From: an uncultured Oscillibacter sp.
Lineage (GTDB): Bacteria; Bacillota; Clostridia; Oscillospirales; Oscillospiraceae
DNA: 64,000 bases
Assembly (NCBI GenBank): GCA_934574045.1
Contig: CAKTMK010000003.1
Coordinates: 1-64,000, forward strand
Direction of reading: 5' to 3'
Below, piece by piece: positions 26,940 through 35,229 of the stretch. The stretch's first letter is position 1. Each line of letters starts with the position of its first letter. A program made the position numbers and the translations under genes. The notes below the pieces were generated by a model, which was not told the origin of the DNA, made no database searches, and saw nothing but the letters and a program-made list of their open reading frames with translations.

Positions 26940-28814
26940 CTGAACGAGGTATTGAAGCGCTTTGTCCTGCCGGAGGAGCTGAGCGCAGTGGTGGACCGCA
27001 GCCCCAGCGTCATCGTCCCCGAGAGCAAGGAGACGCTGTATGAGCTGATCTTCGGCAATGAGCACACCGGGCGGATCGACGTGGTGTACGACGTGGAGGG
27101 CCGCCCCGTCCACGAGGCGGACGTGGTCCGCTGCAAGAACGGCGCGGTGGTGAATTTCACGGAGGATTATATGCGCCGCCGGGACCCGGACAGTATGCGC
27201 ATCGCGGACGGCAAGCCCACGGATAAGCCCCGGTTCGAGGAGGTCTACGGCTGCTCCTTCGACGGGCTGCGGGCGGACACGTTCCGCTGGCTGGCCACGC
27301 AGGAGCTGATCCTGGTCCCGTTCCGGGCCGGCGGACACAAGCACGGCTATGAGGCGGCGCTGGTCTGCCCGCGGAACGCGGCGTTCTTCGCTTTTGCCAT
27401 GGCCCAGCTCCAGACGTTCGTCCGGGTGCGGGAGCTGGAGCGGTTTGAGCCGCAGGCGTTCATCTATGTCGCGCCGCCCTTCCGCCACACCTTCTTCAAG
27501 GGAAAGCAGGCGGTGGTCCACTGCCGGGGCGAAAAGCTCCACGAGGTCTTTGCCTATAACCTCTATCCCGGCCCGTCCGCCAAGAAGGGCGTGTACAGCT
27601 TCCTGCTGGACATCGGCGAGCGGGAGGGCTGGGTCACGGCCCACGCCTCCGCCGCCCGGATCATCACCCCCTATGAAAACGAGATGGTGATGATGCACGA
27701 GGGCGCGTCCGGCGGCGGGAAGAGCGAGCTGCTGGAGGGCGTCCACCGGGAGGCCGACGGCCGGGTGCTGGTGGGGGAGAACACCATCAGCGGCACGCGC
27801 CACTATATCAGCATGAGCGACACCTGCACCATCCAGCCGGTGACGGACGATATGGCCGTGTGCCACCCCGGCATCCAGCCCGCCAACGGCAAGCTGGCGC
27901 TGGAGGACGGCGAGGACGGCTGGTTCGTCCGGGTGGACGGCATCACGGAGTACGGCCGGGACCCCATGTACGAGCGCATTGCCATCCACACCAAGGAGCC
28001 GCTGATCTTCTTCAATCTGGAGGGCGTCCCCGGCGCCACGTGCCTTTTGTGGGAGCACACGCTGGACTCCACGGGCAAGCCCTGCTCCAACCCCCGGGTC
28101 ATCATCCCACGCCGTCTGGTGGACAACATCGTGACGGAGCCGGTGGAGGTGGACGTGCGCAGCTTCGGCGTGCGGATGCCGCCCTCCACGGCCAAGCACC
28201 CCAGTTACGGCATCGTGGGCCTGCTGCACGTGCTGCCTCCGGCGCTGGCGTGGCTGTGGCGGCTGGTGGCGCCCAGAGGGTACAACAACCCCTCCATCAG
28301 CGGGGATTCCCCGCTGGCGGCGGAGGGCGTGGGGTCCTACTGGCCCTTTGCTACCGGGCAGCGGGTGCGGCAGGCGAATCTGCTGATGGAGCAGATCCTG
28401 CGCTGCACCGCCACCCGCTACGTGCTCATCCCCAACCAGAACATCGGCATTTATAAGGTGGGCTTCGCCCCGGAGTGGATCGCCCGGGAGTATCTGGCCC
28501 GGCGCGGCGGCGTGAATATGCGGATGGACCGGCTGACGCCCGCCCTGTGTCCCATTCTGGGCTACTGCCTGAAGGACATGAAGGTGGACGGCCAGCACAT
28601 CCCGCCCAAGTTCCTGCGCCCGGAGCTTCAGGAGCTTCTGGGGCAGGAGGGCTATCAGGTCGGCGCGAAGATCCTGACGGACTTTTTCGCCAAGGAGCTG
28701 GCGGTGTACGACACGCCGGAGCTGCACCCGGTGGGGCGGCAGGTGCTGGAGTGCTTCGCCAAGGGCGGCAGCGTGGAGGATTACTGCCGCATCATCCCGC
28801 TGGGACTGGAGTAA
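26940..28814 (+). CDS. DUF4914 protein, PEPCK-like P-loop fold
   Basis: A protein of about 624 residues matching the DUF4914 family. It has a P-loop-like GASGGGKSELLEG near residue 255, a downstream HPGIQPANGKLALEDGEDGWFVRVDG block and FFNLEGVPGATCLLWEHTLDSTGKPC, which recall the nucleotide-binding region of phosphoenolpyruvate carboxykinases. The activity is unproven. The start is uncertain: the frame opens at ATG 26832, but a promoter covers that codon. CTG at 26940, 6 bases after GAGGGA and beginning NEVLKRFVLPEEL, fits best. TTG at 26952 is another option. It is divergent from the importer operon. Confidence 0.75.
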   Translation: MNEVLKRFVLPEELSAVVDRSPSVIVPESKETLYELIFGNEHTGRIDVVYDVEGRPVHEADVVRCKNGAVVNFTEDYMRRRDPDSMRIADGKPTDKPRFEEVYGCSFDGLRADTFRWLATQELILVPFRAGGHKHGYEAALVCPRNAAFFAFAMAQLQTFVRVRELERFEPQAFIYVAPPFRHTFFKGKQAVVHCRGEKLHEVFAYNLYPGPSAKKGVYSFLLDIGEREGWVTAHASAARIITPYENEMVMMHEGASGGGKSELLEGVHREADGRVLVGENTISGTRHYISMSDTCTIQPVTDDMAVCHPGIQPANGKLALEDGEDGWFVRVDGITEYGRDPMYERIAIHTKEPLIFFNLEGVPGATCLLWEHTLDSTGKPCSNPRVIIPRRLVDNIVTEPVEVDVRSFGVRMPPSTAKHPSYGIVGLLHVLPPALAWLWRLVAPRGYNNPSISGDSPLAAEGVGSYWPFATGQRVRQANLLMEQILRCTATRYVLIPNQNIGIYKVGFAPEWIAREYLARRGGVNMRMDRLTPALCPILGYCLKDMKVDGQHIPPKFLRPELQELLGQEGYQVGAKILTDFFAKELAVYDTPELHPVGRQVLECFAKGGSVEDYCRIIPLGLE

Positions 28815-28856
28815 GTCCCGCAAAGAGCGCCGCGCGGCGGCACGAACGGAAACGAG

Positions 28857-28895
28857 CGGAGGGACGTCCCCGAACGGGGACCGTCCCTCCGTTTT
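28857..28895 (+). terminator. Terminator of the DUF4914 gene
   Basis: A 10-bp outer stem (28857-28866 with 28882-28891) and an inner 5-bp stem with one bulge are followed by TTTT. Confidence 0.8.
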
Positions 28896-28921
28896 GCGCG
28901 CCGCGTCCGGCGCGGGTATTG

Positions 28922-30337
28922 TCAGCGGGCGCGGCGCAGTCCGGCCCGGTGCTCCCGCAGGAGACGGATCACCACCGGCGAGAGCGCCAGCACTGCGATC
29001 AGGTTGGGAATGGCCATGAGGGCGTTCATGGTGTCTGCAATACTCCACGCCAGAGACAGCTCCATCACGGAGCCGACCACCACCAGAGCGCAGAACAGGA
29101 GCTGATAGGGCTTGATGATCCTCGGCCCGAACAGAAATTCGGCGCAGCGGGTGCCGTACAGCCCCCAGCTCAGGATGGTGGACCCGGCAAACATACAAAG
29201 CCCCACGGCCACGACGATGGAGGACTCCGGGCCGAACACGGTGGCGAAGGCGGCGTTGGTCAGCTCCACCCCGGCGGCCTTGCCGTATTCGATGGGCGCT
29301 CCGCTGGTGAGGATGACCAGCGCGGTCATGGTGCAGATCACAATGGTGTCGGCAAAGACCTCGAAAATGCCGAACAGGCCCTGCTGCACGGGGCCTTCCG
29401 TATCCGCCGCCGCGTGGGCGATGGGGGCGGAGCCGAGACCGGCCTCGTTGGAGAAAACGCCCCGGGACACGCCCCGGGTCATGGCGGTGCGGATGGTGAC
29501 GCCCGCCGCGCCGCCGATCACGGCGGAGGGGTCGAACGCGCCCACGACGATGGCGCGCAGGACAGGGCCGACACTGGAAAGGTGCGTCAGGATCACCACA
29601 AGGCTGGATATGATGTAGATCAGGGCCATCACGGGGACCAGCTTTTCCGTCACCGCGCCGATGCGCTTGATGCCGCCCAGATAGGTCAGCGCGCAGACGG
29701 CGGCCATCACAAGGCCCGCGCACAGGCAGATGGTGGAGTTATGACCGGCGGTGGAGGGGACCAGCGTGTTGACCGACGCGGTGATGGAGGTGGCGATGGA
29801 GTTGATCTGGGTCAGGTTGCCGATGCCGAAGGCCGCCAGCGCGCCCAGCGCGGCAAAGGCCGCCCCCAGCCACCGGAACCGGGGGCCGAGGCCGTTTTTG
29901 ATGTAGTACATGGGGCCGCCGACCCAGTCTCCGTTGGCGCTGCGCTCCCGGAAGCGGATGGAGAGCGTTACCTCGGAGAATTTCGTCATCATCCCAACCA
30001 GCGCGGAGACCTCCATCCAGAAGACCGCGCCGGGGCCGCCCATGGCGATGGCGCCGGTGACGCCGACGATGTTCCCGGTGCCGACGGTGGCCGCCAGCGC
30101 CGTGGTCACAGCCTGCATGGGCGTGACGCTGCCGGCTCCGGCGCGCTTTTTCGCGTGCTTCCCAAAGCACCTTCCGATGGTGCTGCGCATGGCGTACCCA
30201 AAGTGGGTGAACTGGAAAAAGCCCAGCCGGACCGAGAGGTACAGACCGCATCCCACGATCAGGACCAGCATGGGGACGCCCCAGACCACGCCGTTGACAA
30301 TGCCGTTGATCTCGCTGATTTTTTCCGCCAAACTCAT
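28922..30337 (-). CDS. Sodium:amino-acid (alanine/glycine) symporter, AGCS family
   Basis: A 471-residue membrane carrier with about eleven transmembrane helices that uses the sodium or proton gradient to import alanine, glycine or related amino acids. Family marks are TTALAATVGTGNIVGVTGAIAMGGPGA, GPMYYIKNGLG, SRGVFSNEAGLGSAPIAHAAA and GPQ-free but otherwise normal C-terminal helices. The ATG at 30337 follows AAGGAGG by 8 bases. The longer in-frame reading runs through the promoter and a palindromic operator and is rejected. Monocistronic. Confidence 0.92.
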   Translation of the reverse strand: MSLAEKISEINGIVNGVVWGVPMLVLIVGCGLYLSVRLGFFQFTHFGYAMRSTIGRCFGKHAKKRAGAGSVTPMQAVTTALAATVGTGNIVGVTGAIAMGGPGAVFWMEVSALVGMMTKFSEVTLSIRFRERSANGDWVGGPMYYIKNGLGPRFRWLGAAFAALGALAAFGIGNLTQINSIATSITASVNTLVPSTAGHNSTICLCAGLVMAAVCALTYLGGIKRIGAVTEKLVPVMALIYIISSLVVILTHLSSVGPVLRAIVVGAFDPSAVIGGAAGVTIRTAMTRGVSRGVFSNEAGLGSAPIAHAAADTEGPVQQGLFGIFEVFADTIVICTMTALVILTSGAPIEYGKAAGVELTNAAFATVFGPESSIVVAVGLCMFAGSTILSWGLYGTRCAEFLFGPRIIKPYQLLFCALVVVGSVMELSLAWSIADTMNALMAIPNLIAVLALSPVVIRLLREHRAGLRRAR

Positions 30338-30385
30338 TTTGGATGCCTCCTTACTGAAGCTCCGCCGCTCCCGCCCCACGCGCGC

Positions 30386-30401
30386 CATAGAACGTTCTAT
30401 G
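30386..30401. promoter_or_regulatory. 16-bp perfect palindrome, candidate operator
   Basis: CATAGAACGTTCTATG is a perfect palindrome between the predicted transcription start (about 30409) and the start codon of the AGCS gene, at about +8 to +23. A repressor bound here would block transcription. The binding protein is unknown and the sequence is not the usual CGAAC-N4-GTTCG LexA box. Confidence 0.6.
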
Positions 30402-30415
30402 AGGAGACGCCTTTG

Positions 30416-30444
30416 ATTATGAGCCTTTTTCCGGCGGGCGGCAA
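30416..30444 (-). promoter_or_regulatory. Promoter of the AGCS symporter
   Basis: On the minus strand TTGCCG (30439-30444), a 17-base spacer and CATAAT (30416-30421). Confidence 0.55.
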
Positions 30445-30511
30445 GGGGGAACGGGGCGGCTTCCAAACGGGCCGGGCGGAAAAAGAAACGAAAACGGCGG
30501 CACAGAGACGG

Positions 30512-30553
30512 AAAAGCGCGGACGGCGGATACCGAAAGGTATCCGCCGTCCGC
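30512..30553 (-). terminator. Terminator of the chemoreceptor gene
   Basis: A perfect 16-bp stem (30518-30533 with 30538-30553) capped by a GNRA-like/TTTC tetraloop leads to GCTTTTC on the minus strand. Confidence 0.8.
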
Positions 30554-30589
30554 TATAAAAGAGAGAGAGAGGGATGACTGTGGAACGGA

Positions 30590-32422
30590 TCAATACTTGC
30601 CGCCGACCAGCGCGGGAGCCGCGCCGGTGGACCGGGGCGCAGCCGCCGCGGGAGCGGCAGGCGTGTGCTGTTCGGCAGGGACGGGAGCGGCGGCGGGACG
30701 GGCGTTAGCCTTGTCGCCCTGCAGCCGGAAGCGGGCGATCTGCTCCTGCATGGTCACGGACTGCGCGGTCAGCTCCTCGCTGGCGGCGGCGCTCTGCTCG
30801 GCGGTGGCGGCGTTGACCTGCACCACGGAGGAGATCTGCTCCACGCCCTGATTGATCTGGTTGATGGACTCCGCCTGCTCCTGAGAGGCCTGCGCGATCT
30901 CGTTGATCAGGGTCACGGCCTGAGAGGTGCCCTCGGCGGCCTTGCCCATGGAGTCGGAGGTCTGGGCGGCGATCTTGGAACCGGACTCCACCGCCTGAAT
31001 GGTCTCCTCGATGAGGGCGGAGGTCTGCTTGGCGGCGTCGGCCGACTTGCCGGCCAGATTGCGGACCTCGTCCGCGACCACGGCGAAGCCCTTGCCGGCG
31101 GCGCCCGCGCGGGCGGCCTCGACAGCGGCGTTCAGGGCCAGAATGTTGGTCTGGAAAGCAATGTCGTCGATGATCTTGATGATCTTGGAGATCTCGGCGG
31201 ACTTGTCGCTGATGCTGCGCATGGCCGCCAGCATCTTGGTCATTTCTTCGGTGCTGGCGTTCATCTCCGCGCCGGCGGCGTTGGCCTGATCGCGGGCGGT
31301 GAGGGCGTTCTGTGCGTTGCGCTTGATCTGCGCGGCGGTCTCGGAGATGGAGGCGGACAGCTCCTCCACGGAGCTGGCCTGCTCGGTGGCGCCCTGAGAG
31401 AGGGCCTGCGCCCCGTCGGACACCTGCTCCGCGCCGGAGCGGACCTGCTGAGAGGACTCGTTGATGCGAGAGAGGGTGGCGTTCAGGTTCTGGAGCAAGG
31501 CGTTCATGTAATCCTTGAGCTTCCGGAACTGGCCCTCATAGGCCAGCTTCAGCTCCACGCACAGGTCGCCGTTGGACACGCTGTGGAGCGCTTCAGAGAT
31601 CTCGTCGATGTAGCTCTGGTAATTCACCAGCTGGTCGATGGTGCGGCGGAAAGATTCGGCCAGCTGGCCGACCTCGTCCTTGGACTTCACGTCCAGCTCC
31701 ACATTGAACTGGCCCTCGGCGATCTGCTCGGCGGCCACGGCCACCTTCTTGATGGGGCGGACGATGGAGGTGCTGACAAAGACCGCGATGGCGATGGCAA
31801 TAGCAAGGATCAGAACGGCGGGCAGCAGCATGGAGGAGATGGTCTTGGCGGTGCCGGCGTTCATGATGGCGTGGATGGAGGCCATGGGCATTCCCACGAA
31901 GAGGATGCCGATGGTCTGGCCGGAGCCGTCGGTCAGGGGGACGTAGCCCACCTCATAGTCGCCGCCCAGGATCTGGGCCAAGCCGAAGAAGCTCTGACCG
32001 TTGGAAATGGCCTGATGGGCCTCGCCGGAGGTATCCAGCGCGGTGCCGACGGCACGGTTGCCGGAGTCGTCCTTGATGTTGGTCAGGACGCGGACGAAGC
32101 CGTTTCCCTGCTTGGCAAACACGGTGGCGACCACGCTCATGCTGTCGGCAAAGCGGTCGAGGTACTCATGCTGGCCGTCGATAGGCGTGCCGCGGTCATC
32201 CACCAGCGCACCGGAGCTGTTCAGGCTCAGGGTGCCGAACTGCTCCTGAAGATAGAGGTCCAGAGCGGCGGTCGCGCCCTTTAGGGTGGTCTGGCTCTGC
32301 TCTTCGATGATGTCGTTGGAGACGTTGATGCTGGTGAACAGCCCGACGGCGCCGGTCACCAGTGAGGCGACCACCGTAAGAGAGACGATCACGAGGATCA
32401 GCTTTGATTTCAGGCTTTTCAT
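30590..32422 (-). CDS. Methyl-accepting chemotaxis protein
   Basis: A 610-residue transmembrane receptor. A first helix (about residues 8-30) and a second (about 200-225) flank a 170-residue extracellular single-Cache-like domain. HAMP follows (about 226-280), with a second HAMP-like stretch, then a long coiled-coil signalling domain whose hairpin tip reads IIDDIAFQTNILALNAAVEAARAGAAGKGFAVVADEVRNLA. The tail is a Pro/Ala-rich flexible arm ending GGKY. The ATG at 32422 follows AAGGAGGT by 8 bases. No che or flagellar gene lies nearby, so its partners are elsewhere. Confidence 0.92.
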   Translation of the reverse strand: MKSLKSKLILVIVSLTVVASLVTGAVGLFTSINVSNDIIEEQSQTTLKGATAALDLYLQEQFGTLSLNSSGALVDDRGTPIDGQHEYLDRFADSMSVVATVFAKQGNGFVRVLTNIKDDSGNRAVGTALDTSGEAHQAISNGQSFFGLAQILGGDYEVGYVPLTDGSGQTIGILFVGMPMASIHAIMNAGTAKTISSMLLPAVLILAIAIAIAVFVSTSIVRPIKKVAVAAEQIAEGQFNVELDVKSKDEVGQLAESFRRTIDQLVNYQSYIDEISEALHSVSNGDLCVELKLAYEGQFRKLKDYMNALLQNLNATLSRINESSQQVRSGAEQVSDGAQALSQGATEQASSVEELSASISETAAQIKRNAQNALTARDQANAAGAEMNASTEEMTKMLAAMRSISDKSAEISKIIKIIDDIAFQTNILALNAAVEAARAGAAGKGFAVVADEVRNLAGKSADAAKQTSALIEETIQAVESGSKIAAQTSDSMGKAAEGTSQAVTLINEIAQASQEQAESINQINQGVEQISSVVQVNAATAEQSAAASEELTAQSVTMQEQIARFRLQGDKANARPAAAPVPAEQHTPAAPAAAAPRSTGAAPALVGGKY

Positions 32423-32513
32423 GAATAAGTACCTCCTTGTGCATGCAGTCACCGCCGTGCAGCTCGGAGTTGCCCGTTGCAGCTGCGGGTCGCGAACACG
32501 GGGGCTTTGTTAC

Positions 32514-32542
32514 AATGTAACATATTTTACCGAATCCGTCAA
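32514..32542 (-). promoter_or_regulatory. Promoter of the chemoreceptor with overlapping palindrome
   Basis: On the minus strand TTGACG (32537-32542), a 17-base spacer and TACATT (32514-32519) with a TGT extension. The -10 lies inside TGTTACAATGTAACA (32508-32522), a palindrome around one central base, which may be an operator. The leader also holds a GCAGCT/AGCTGC hairpin. Nothing else is seen from 32543 to 32771. Confidence 0.65.
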
Positions 32543-32771
32543 TATTCATAATATCGTGTATCCTAATGGCGAGGATAAGTGGACGATATATACAAATCTA
32601 TATCCGATATTTCAGCATACCTGCATTAAAGAATACTGCGATTTCCATCATATGTCAATGATTTTTGTAACAAATTTGCAAAAAATGTGTGAAGGGCGGG
32701 GGGGGCGCACCACCGGGGGATCTGTAACTTTCCTGCTTGCGCAAGCTGCGTAAACGCCGACGCAGCGGCGG

Positions 32772-32809
32772 AAAAAACGCCTGACCGAACAAATTCGGTC
32801 AGGCGTTTT
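32772..32809. terminator. Terminator of the HD-GYP gene
   Basis: A perfect 16-bp stem (32774-32789 with 32794-32809) with a CAAA loop has T-runs on both sides. On the minus strand it ends the HD-GYP transcript. Confidence 0.85.
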
Positions 32810-32844
32810 CACAAATTGTAACGGGCCAAGCCGGGTGTTTGCGG

Positions 32845-32925
32845 AAATTGTAACGGAGTCCGGTTCAGGCGTTCCCGAGAATTGTAACGGAGTCCGGTTC
32901 AGGCGTTCCCGAGAATTGTAACGCT
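32845..32925 (-). repeat. 34-bp tandem duplication at the 3' end of the HD-GYP gene
   Basis: The 34-base unit beginning GTAACGGAGTCCGG occurs twice in full (32850-32883 and 32884-32917) and partly again. Core TTGTAAC copies start at 32816, 32848, 32882 and 32916. On the minus strand each unit re-encodes the gene's last codons (VTILGNA and stop), so extra copies lie behind the true stop and reach the terminator. Confidence 0.9.
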
Positions 32926-33960
32926 GAGATAGTCGCGGTCATCCTTCAGGGAGATCTCAAAGGGCTTGACGTTCATCCCGTCCTGCTGATAAACCCGGAC
33001 CAGCGGCCGCAGGCAGCAGGCGGAGTAATTGCGGACCACCAGCGCCGTCCACCCGTTGCTCAGGCGGACCGAGGTGCCCACGGGGTAGGGGGCGATCCGG
33101 CGGATAAAGGTGCTGACCACCTCTGGATCGAACAGCGACCCGGAGCTGGCCATGACGAACTCCACGCCCTCGTTGGGCGGCAGCGCCCGGCGGTACGGCC
33201 GCTCGGACACCAGCGCGTCGTACACGTCCGCCACGGCGGTGACGCGCCCGTAGAGTGAGATCTCCGTCCCCTTTTTCCCAAGAGGATAGCCTGTCCCGTC
33301 AAACCGCTCGTGATGCTCCAGAATGGGGCGGCAGGCCCGCTCCGGCAGACTGTACTGCGAGACGATGTAATCATACCCCCGGCGGGGATGGGTCTGGACC
33401 AACGCGTATTCCTCATCGGTCAGCGGGCCGCTCTTCTGGATCAGGCGCTGGTCGATAAAGACCTTTCCGATGTCGTGCAGCAGCGCGCCGCAGCCCAGCG
33501 CGATCAGGTCGCTGATGGGAAAGTTGAGGGCGAAGCCCATCACGATGGACAGCACCGCCACGTTCATGGAGTGGCAGTAGGTATAGTTGTCGAAGCTGGA
33601 CAGGTCCAGCATATTGACCAGCACATTCCGGTTGCCGGACAGCTCCCGCACGATGTACTCCACCTGCGCGGTGATGTTAGCCCGGCGGGGCGCCTTCCGG
33701 CCCTCCTCCGCGGCGGAGATGATCCGGTGCAGGCCCCGCACCGTTTCCCGCCGCAGCTCCTCGTTGATGAGGTCGGCCACCTCGATGTCCCGGGAGAGGT
33801 CGTCGTCGATGTAGACGCCGGTGTAGCCGCTGCGGCGGATGGCTTCGATATAGCTTTCGTTCAGCGTGATGCCAGCGGCCAGCATGGTGTTGACGCCGCG
33901 GTACAGCGGCTTTGCCAGCCGCATCCCGTCACGCAGACAGTTTGCCGGTATGAATCTCAT
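32899..33960 (-). CDS. HD-GYP domain cyclic-di-GMP phosphodiesterase
   Basis: A 353-residue cytoplasmic enzyme predicted to hydrolyse cyclic di-GMP. The N-terminal 100 residues (MRFIPANCLRDGMRLAKPLY) match the DUF3391-like lead domain. The HD-GYP domain has YCHSMNVA, GALLHDIGK and HHERFDGTGYPLGKKG, so the HD pair and the GYP motif are intact. A C-terminal 60-residue extension follows. Its ribosome site (AAAGAGAG) is weak. The consensus promoter and two leader hairpins imply regulated high expression. It could oppose the GGDEF protein at 8564. Confidence 0.9.
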   Translation of the reverse strand: MRFIPANCLRDGMRLAKPLYRGVNTMLAAGITLNESYIEAIRRSGYTGVYIDDDLSRDIEVADLINEELRRETVRGLHRIISAAEEGRKAPRRANITAQVEYIVRELSGNRNVLVNMLDLSSFDNYTYCHSMNVAVLSIVMGFALNFPISDLIALGCGALLHDIGKVFIDQRLIQKSGPLTDEEYALVQTHPRRGYDYIVSQYSLPERACRPILEHHERFDGTGYPLGKKGTEISLYGRVTAVADVYDALVSERPYRRALPPNEGVEFVMASSGSLFDPEVVSTFIRRIAPYPVGTSVRLSNGWTALVVRNYSACCLRPLVRVYQQDGMNVKPFEISLKDDRDYLSVTILGNA

Positions 33961-33981
33961 GGCGTCTCTCTTTCTGCGGAC

Positions 33982-34037
33982 GCACACGGGAGCCGTGTGC
34001 AGACTTTTCCGGCACGGAGACACGCTCCGTGCCGGAA
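33982..34037 (-). other. Two leader hairpins of the HD-GYP mRNA
   Basis: On the minus strand the transcript should start near 34038 with a 13-bp stem (34025-34037 with 34007-34019), then a second 8-bp stem (33993-34000 with 33982-33989). No T-run follows, so they are not terminators. They may protect the 5' end or form a switch. Confidence 0.5.
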
Positions 34038-34044
34038 TATCCTT

Positions 34045-34073
34045 ATTATAGGGGAATCTCCTGAAAATGTCAA
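34045..34073 (-). promoter_or_regulatory. Consensus sigma-A promoter of the HD-GYP gene
   Basis: On the minus strand a perfect TTGACA (34068-34073), a 17-base spacer and a perfect TATAAT (34045-34050). Confidence 0.9.
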
Positions 34074-34161
34074 TCACCGCGTCCTCCCGGCCCAAAGGGC
34101 GGGGATGGCGGTGCGCACCCGGGGAGGGGAGACGCCGTACCATAATAATAGTGGCCGCCCC

Positions 34162-34192
34162 GGTCGCGGGAGTGCAGCGCGCTCCCGCGACC
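34162..34192 (-). terminator. Possible weak terminator after the deacetylase gene
   Basis: An 11-bp perfect stem (34162-34172 with 34182-34192) with a 9-base loop lies downstream of the deacetylase stop. There is no T-run, so termination is uncertain. Confidence 0.4.
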
Positions 34193-34208
34193 AAGGGCCG
34201 CCGCCCTT

Positions 34209-35069
34209 TCAGGCGGCGGGAGCGGCGTTGGAGCTGCCGGAGCCTGCGGCGTTCCCAACGTCCGACTGCCCGCTGTTGTCCGCCGCGCCGCCGTCCGCAG
34301 GGGCGGAGACGGCCGCCTGCCGCCCGGTGTGGTCGATGGTATAGTCCTTCCCGCATTCACCCGGGATGATGAGCTGCGAGATGGGGACGACGGTGTAGCC
34401 CTGCCCGATCAGCGCTTCCAGAATGCCAGGCAGGGCTTCCGGCGTATGCTTGGCCGCGTTGTGGAACAGGACGATGGAGCCGGGCTGGACCTTGGAGGTC
34501 ACGCGCCGGGTGATCTCCGGGGCGGAGAGGTCCTTCCAGTCCAGACTGTCCACATCCCACTGGATCGGCTCCATGCCGCTGGCCCGGACGGCCCGGATCA
34601 CGTGGTCGTCATACTCCCCGTAAGGGCAGCGGATCAGCGTGGGGCGGACGCCGGTGACGGCCTCGGTCCGGTCGCAGCTCTCCTTCAGGTCGGCGGCAAT
34701 CTGCTCGTCGGAGAGGGAGTTGTAGTGGTCGTGGTGGGCGGAGTGGCTCATGACCTCGTGGCCCGCGTCGTGCAGGGCCTTGACGGACTCGGGGTATTTC
34801 TCCACCCAGTCGCCCACCACGAAGAAGGTGGTTTTTACGTGGTAGCGCTCCAGAATGTCGATGAGCGTCTGGGTGTCCTCGTTGCCCCACGCTGCGTCGA
34901 AGCTGATGGAGCAGATCTTCTGCTGCCCCCGGTCCACGCAGTAGATGGGGAGCGGGCGGTCCGTGGCGTAGGCCGCGGCGGGATAGGACGCGGCGTAGCC
35001 CGCCGTCCCCACCGCCAGCGCCGCCGCCAGCAGCACGGCGGCCTTCCGCCGCCAGAAAATGATCTTCAA
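34209..35069 (-). CDS. Polysaccharide deacetylase (PdaB-like)
   Basis: A 286-residue exported or membrane-anchored NodB-fold deacetylase, expected to remove acetyl groups from cell-wall or spore glycans. A signal anchor occupies about residues 10-35. Motif 1 is SFDAAWGNEDTQ (the catalytic Asp pair), motif 2 HEVMSHSAHHDH with the metal-binding His, motif 3 RCPYGEYDD, and motif 5 includes VLFHNAA. The size and the ICSISFDAAWGNEDT start match the PdaB sporulation subfamily. A low-complexity Ala/Gly/Ser/Asp tail of about 40 residues is extra. It has GGAGG before the ATG. Confidence 0.87.
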   Translation of the reverse strand: MKIIFWRRKAAVLLAAALAVGTAGYAASYPAAAYATDRPLPIYCVDRGQQKICSISFDAAWGNEDTQTLIDILERYHVKTTFFVVGDWVEKYPESVKALHDAGHEVMSHSAHHDHYNSLSDEQIAADLKESCDRTEAVTGVRPTLIRCPYGEYDDHVIRAVRASGMEPIQWDVDSLDWKDLSAPEITRRVTSKVQPGSIVLFHNAAKHTPEALPGILEALIGQGYTVVPISQLIIPGECGKDYTIDHTGRQAAVSAPADGGAADNSGQSDVGNAAGSGSSNAAPAA

Positions 35070-35229
35070 AACGATCCCTCCTTTTCAAACTGTCCGCCCG
35101 CGGGGCCGTTTCCCGCGGGGGACAGGAGAGTATATGAGCCGGAGCGCTCCGTATTGCGGGACGAAGGCGGGAAAAACCGGGCGGGAGGGGACAAGGAAGA
35201 AATTTCCGTAAAAATGTGGCGGCAGAGAA

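Noticed and set aside
26841..29723. Minus-strand open frame of 960 codons
   Set aside because: It covers the DUF4914 gene and part of the AGCS gene in wrong frames, and its translation is low complexity with no ribosome site.
30386..30401. LexA/SOS box
   Set aside because: The Firmicutes LexA site needs GAAC and GTTC separated by four bases. Here they are directly joined.
32423..32510. Cyclic-di-GMP riboswitch in the chemoreceptor leader
   Set aside because: The leader lacks the conserved GEMM core and receptor-loop sequences, having only a simple hairpin.
32845..32925. CRISPR-like or riboswitch repeats behind the HD-GYP gene
   Set aside because: The 34-base units are contiguous without spacers and re-encode the gene's end, so they are a tandem duplication.
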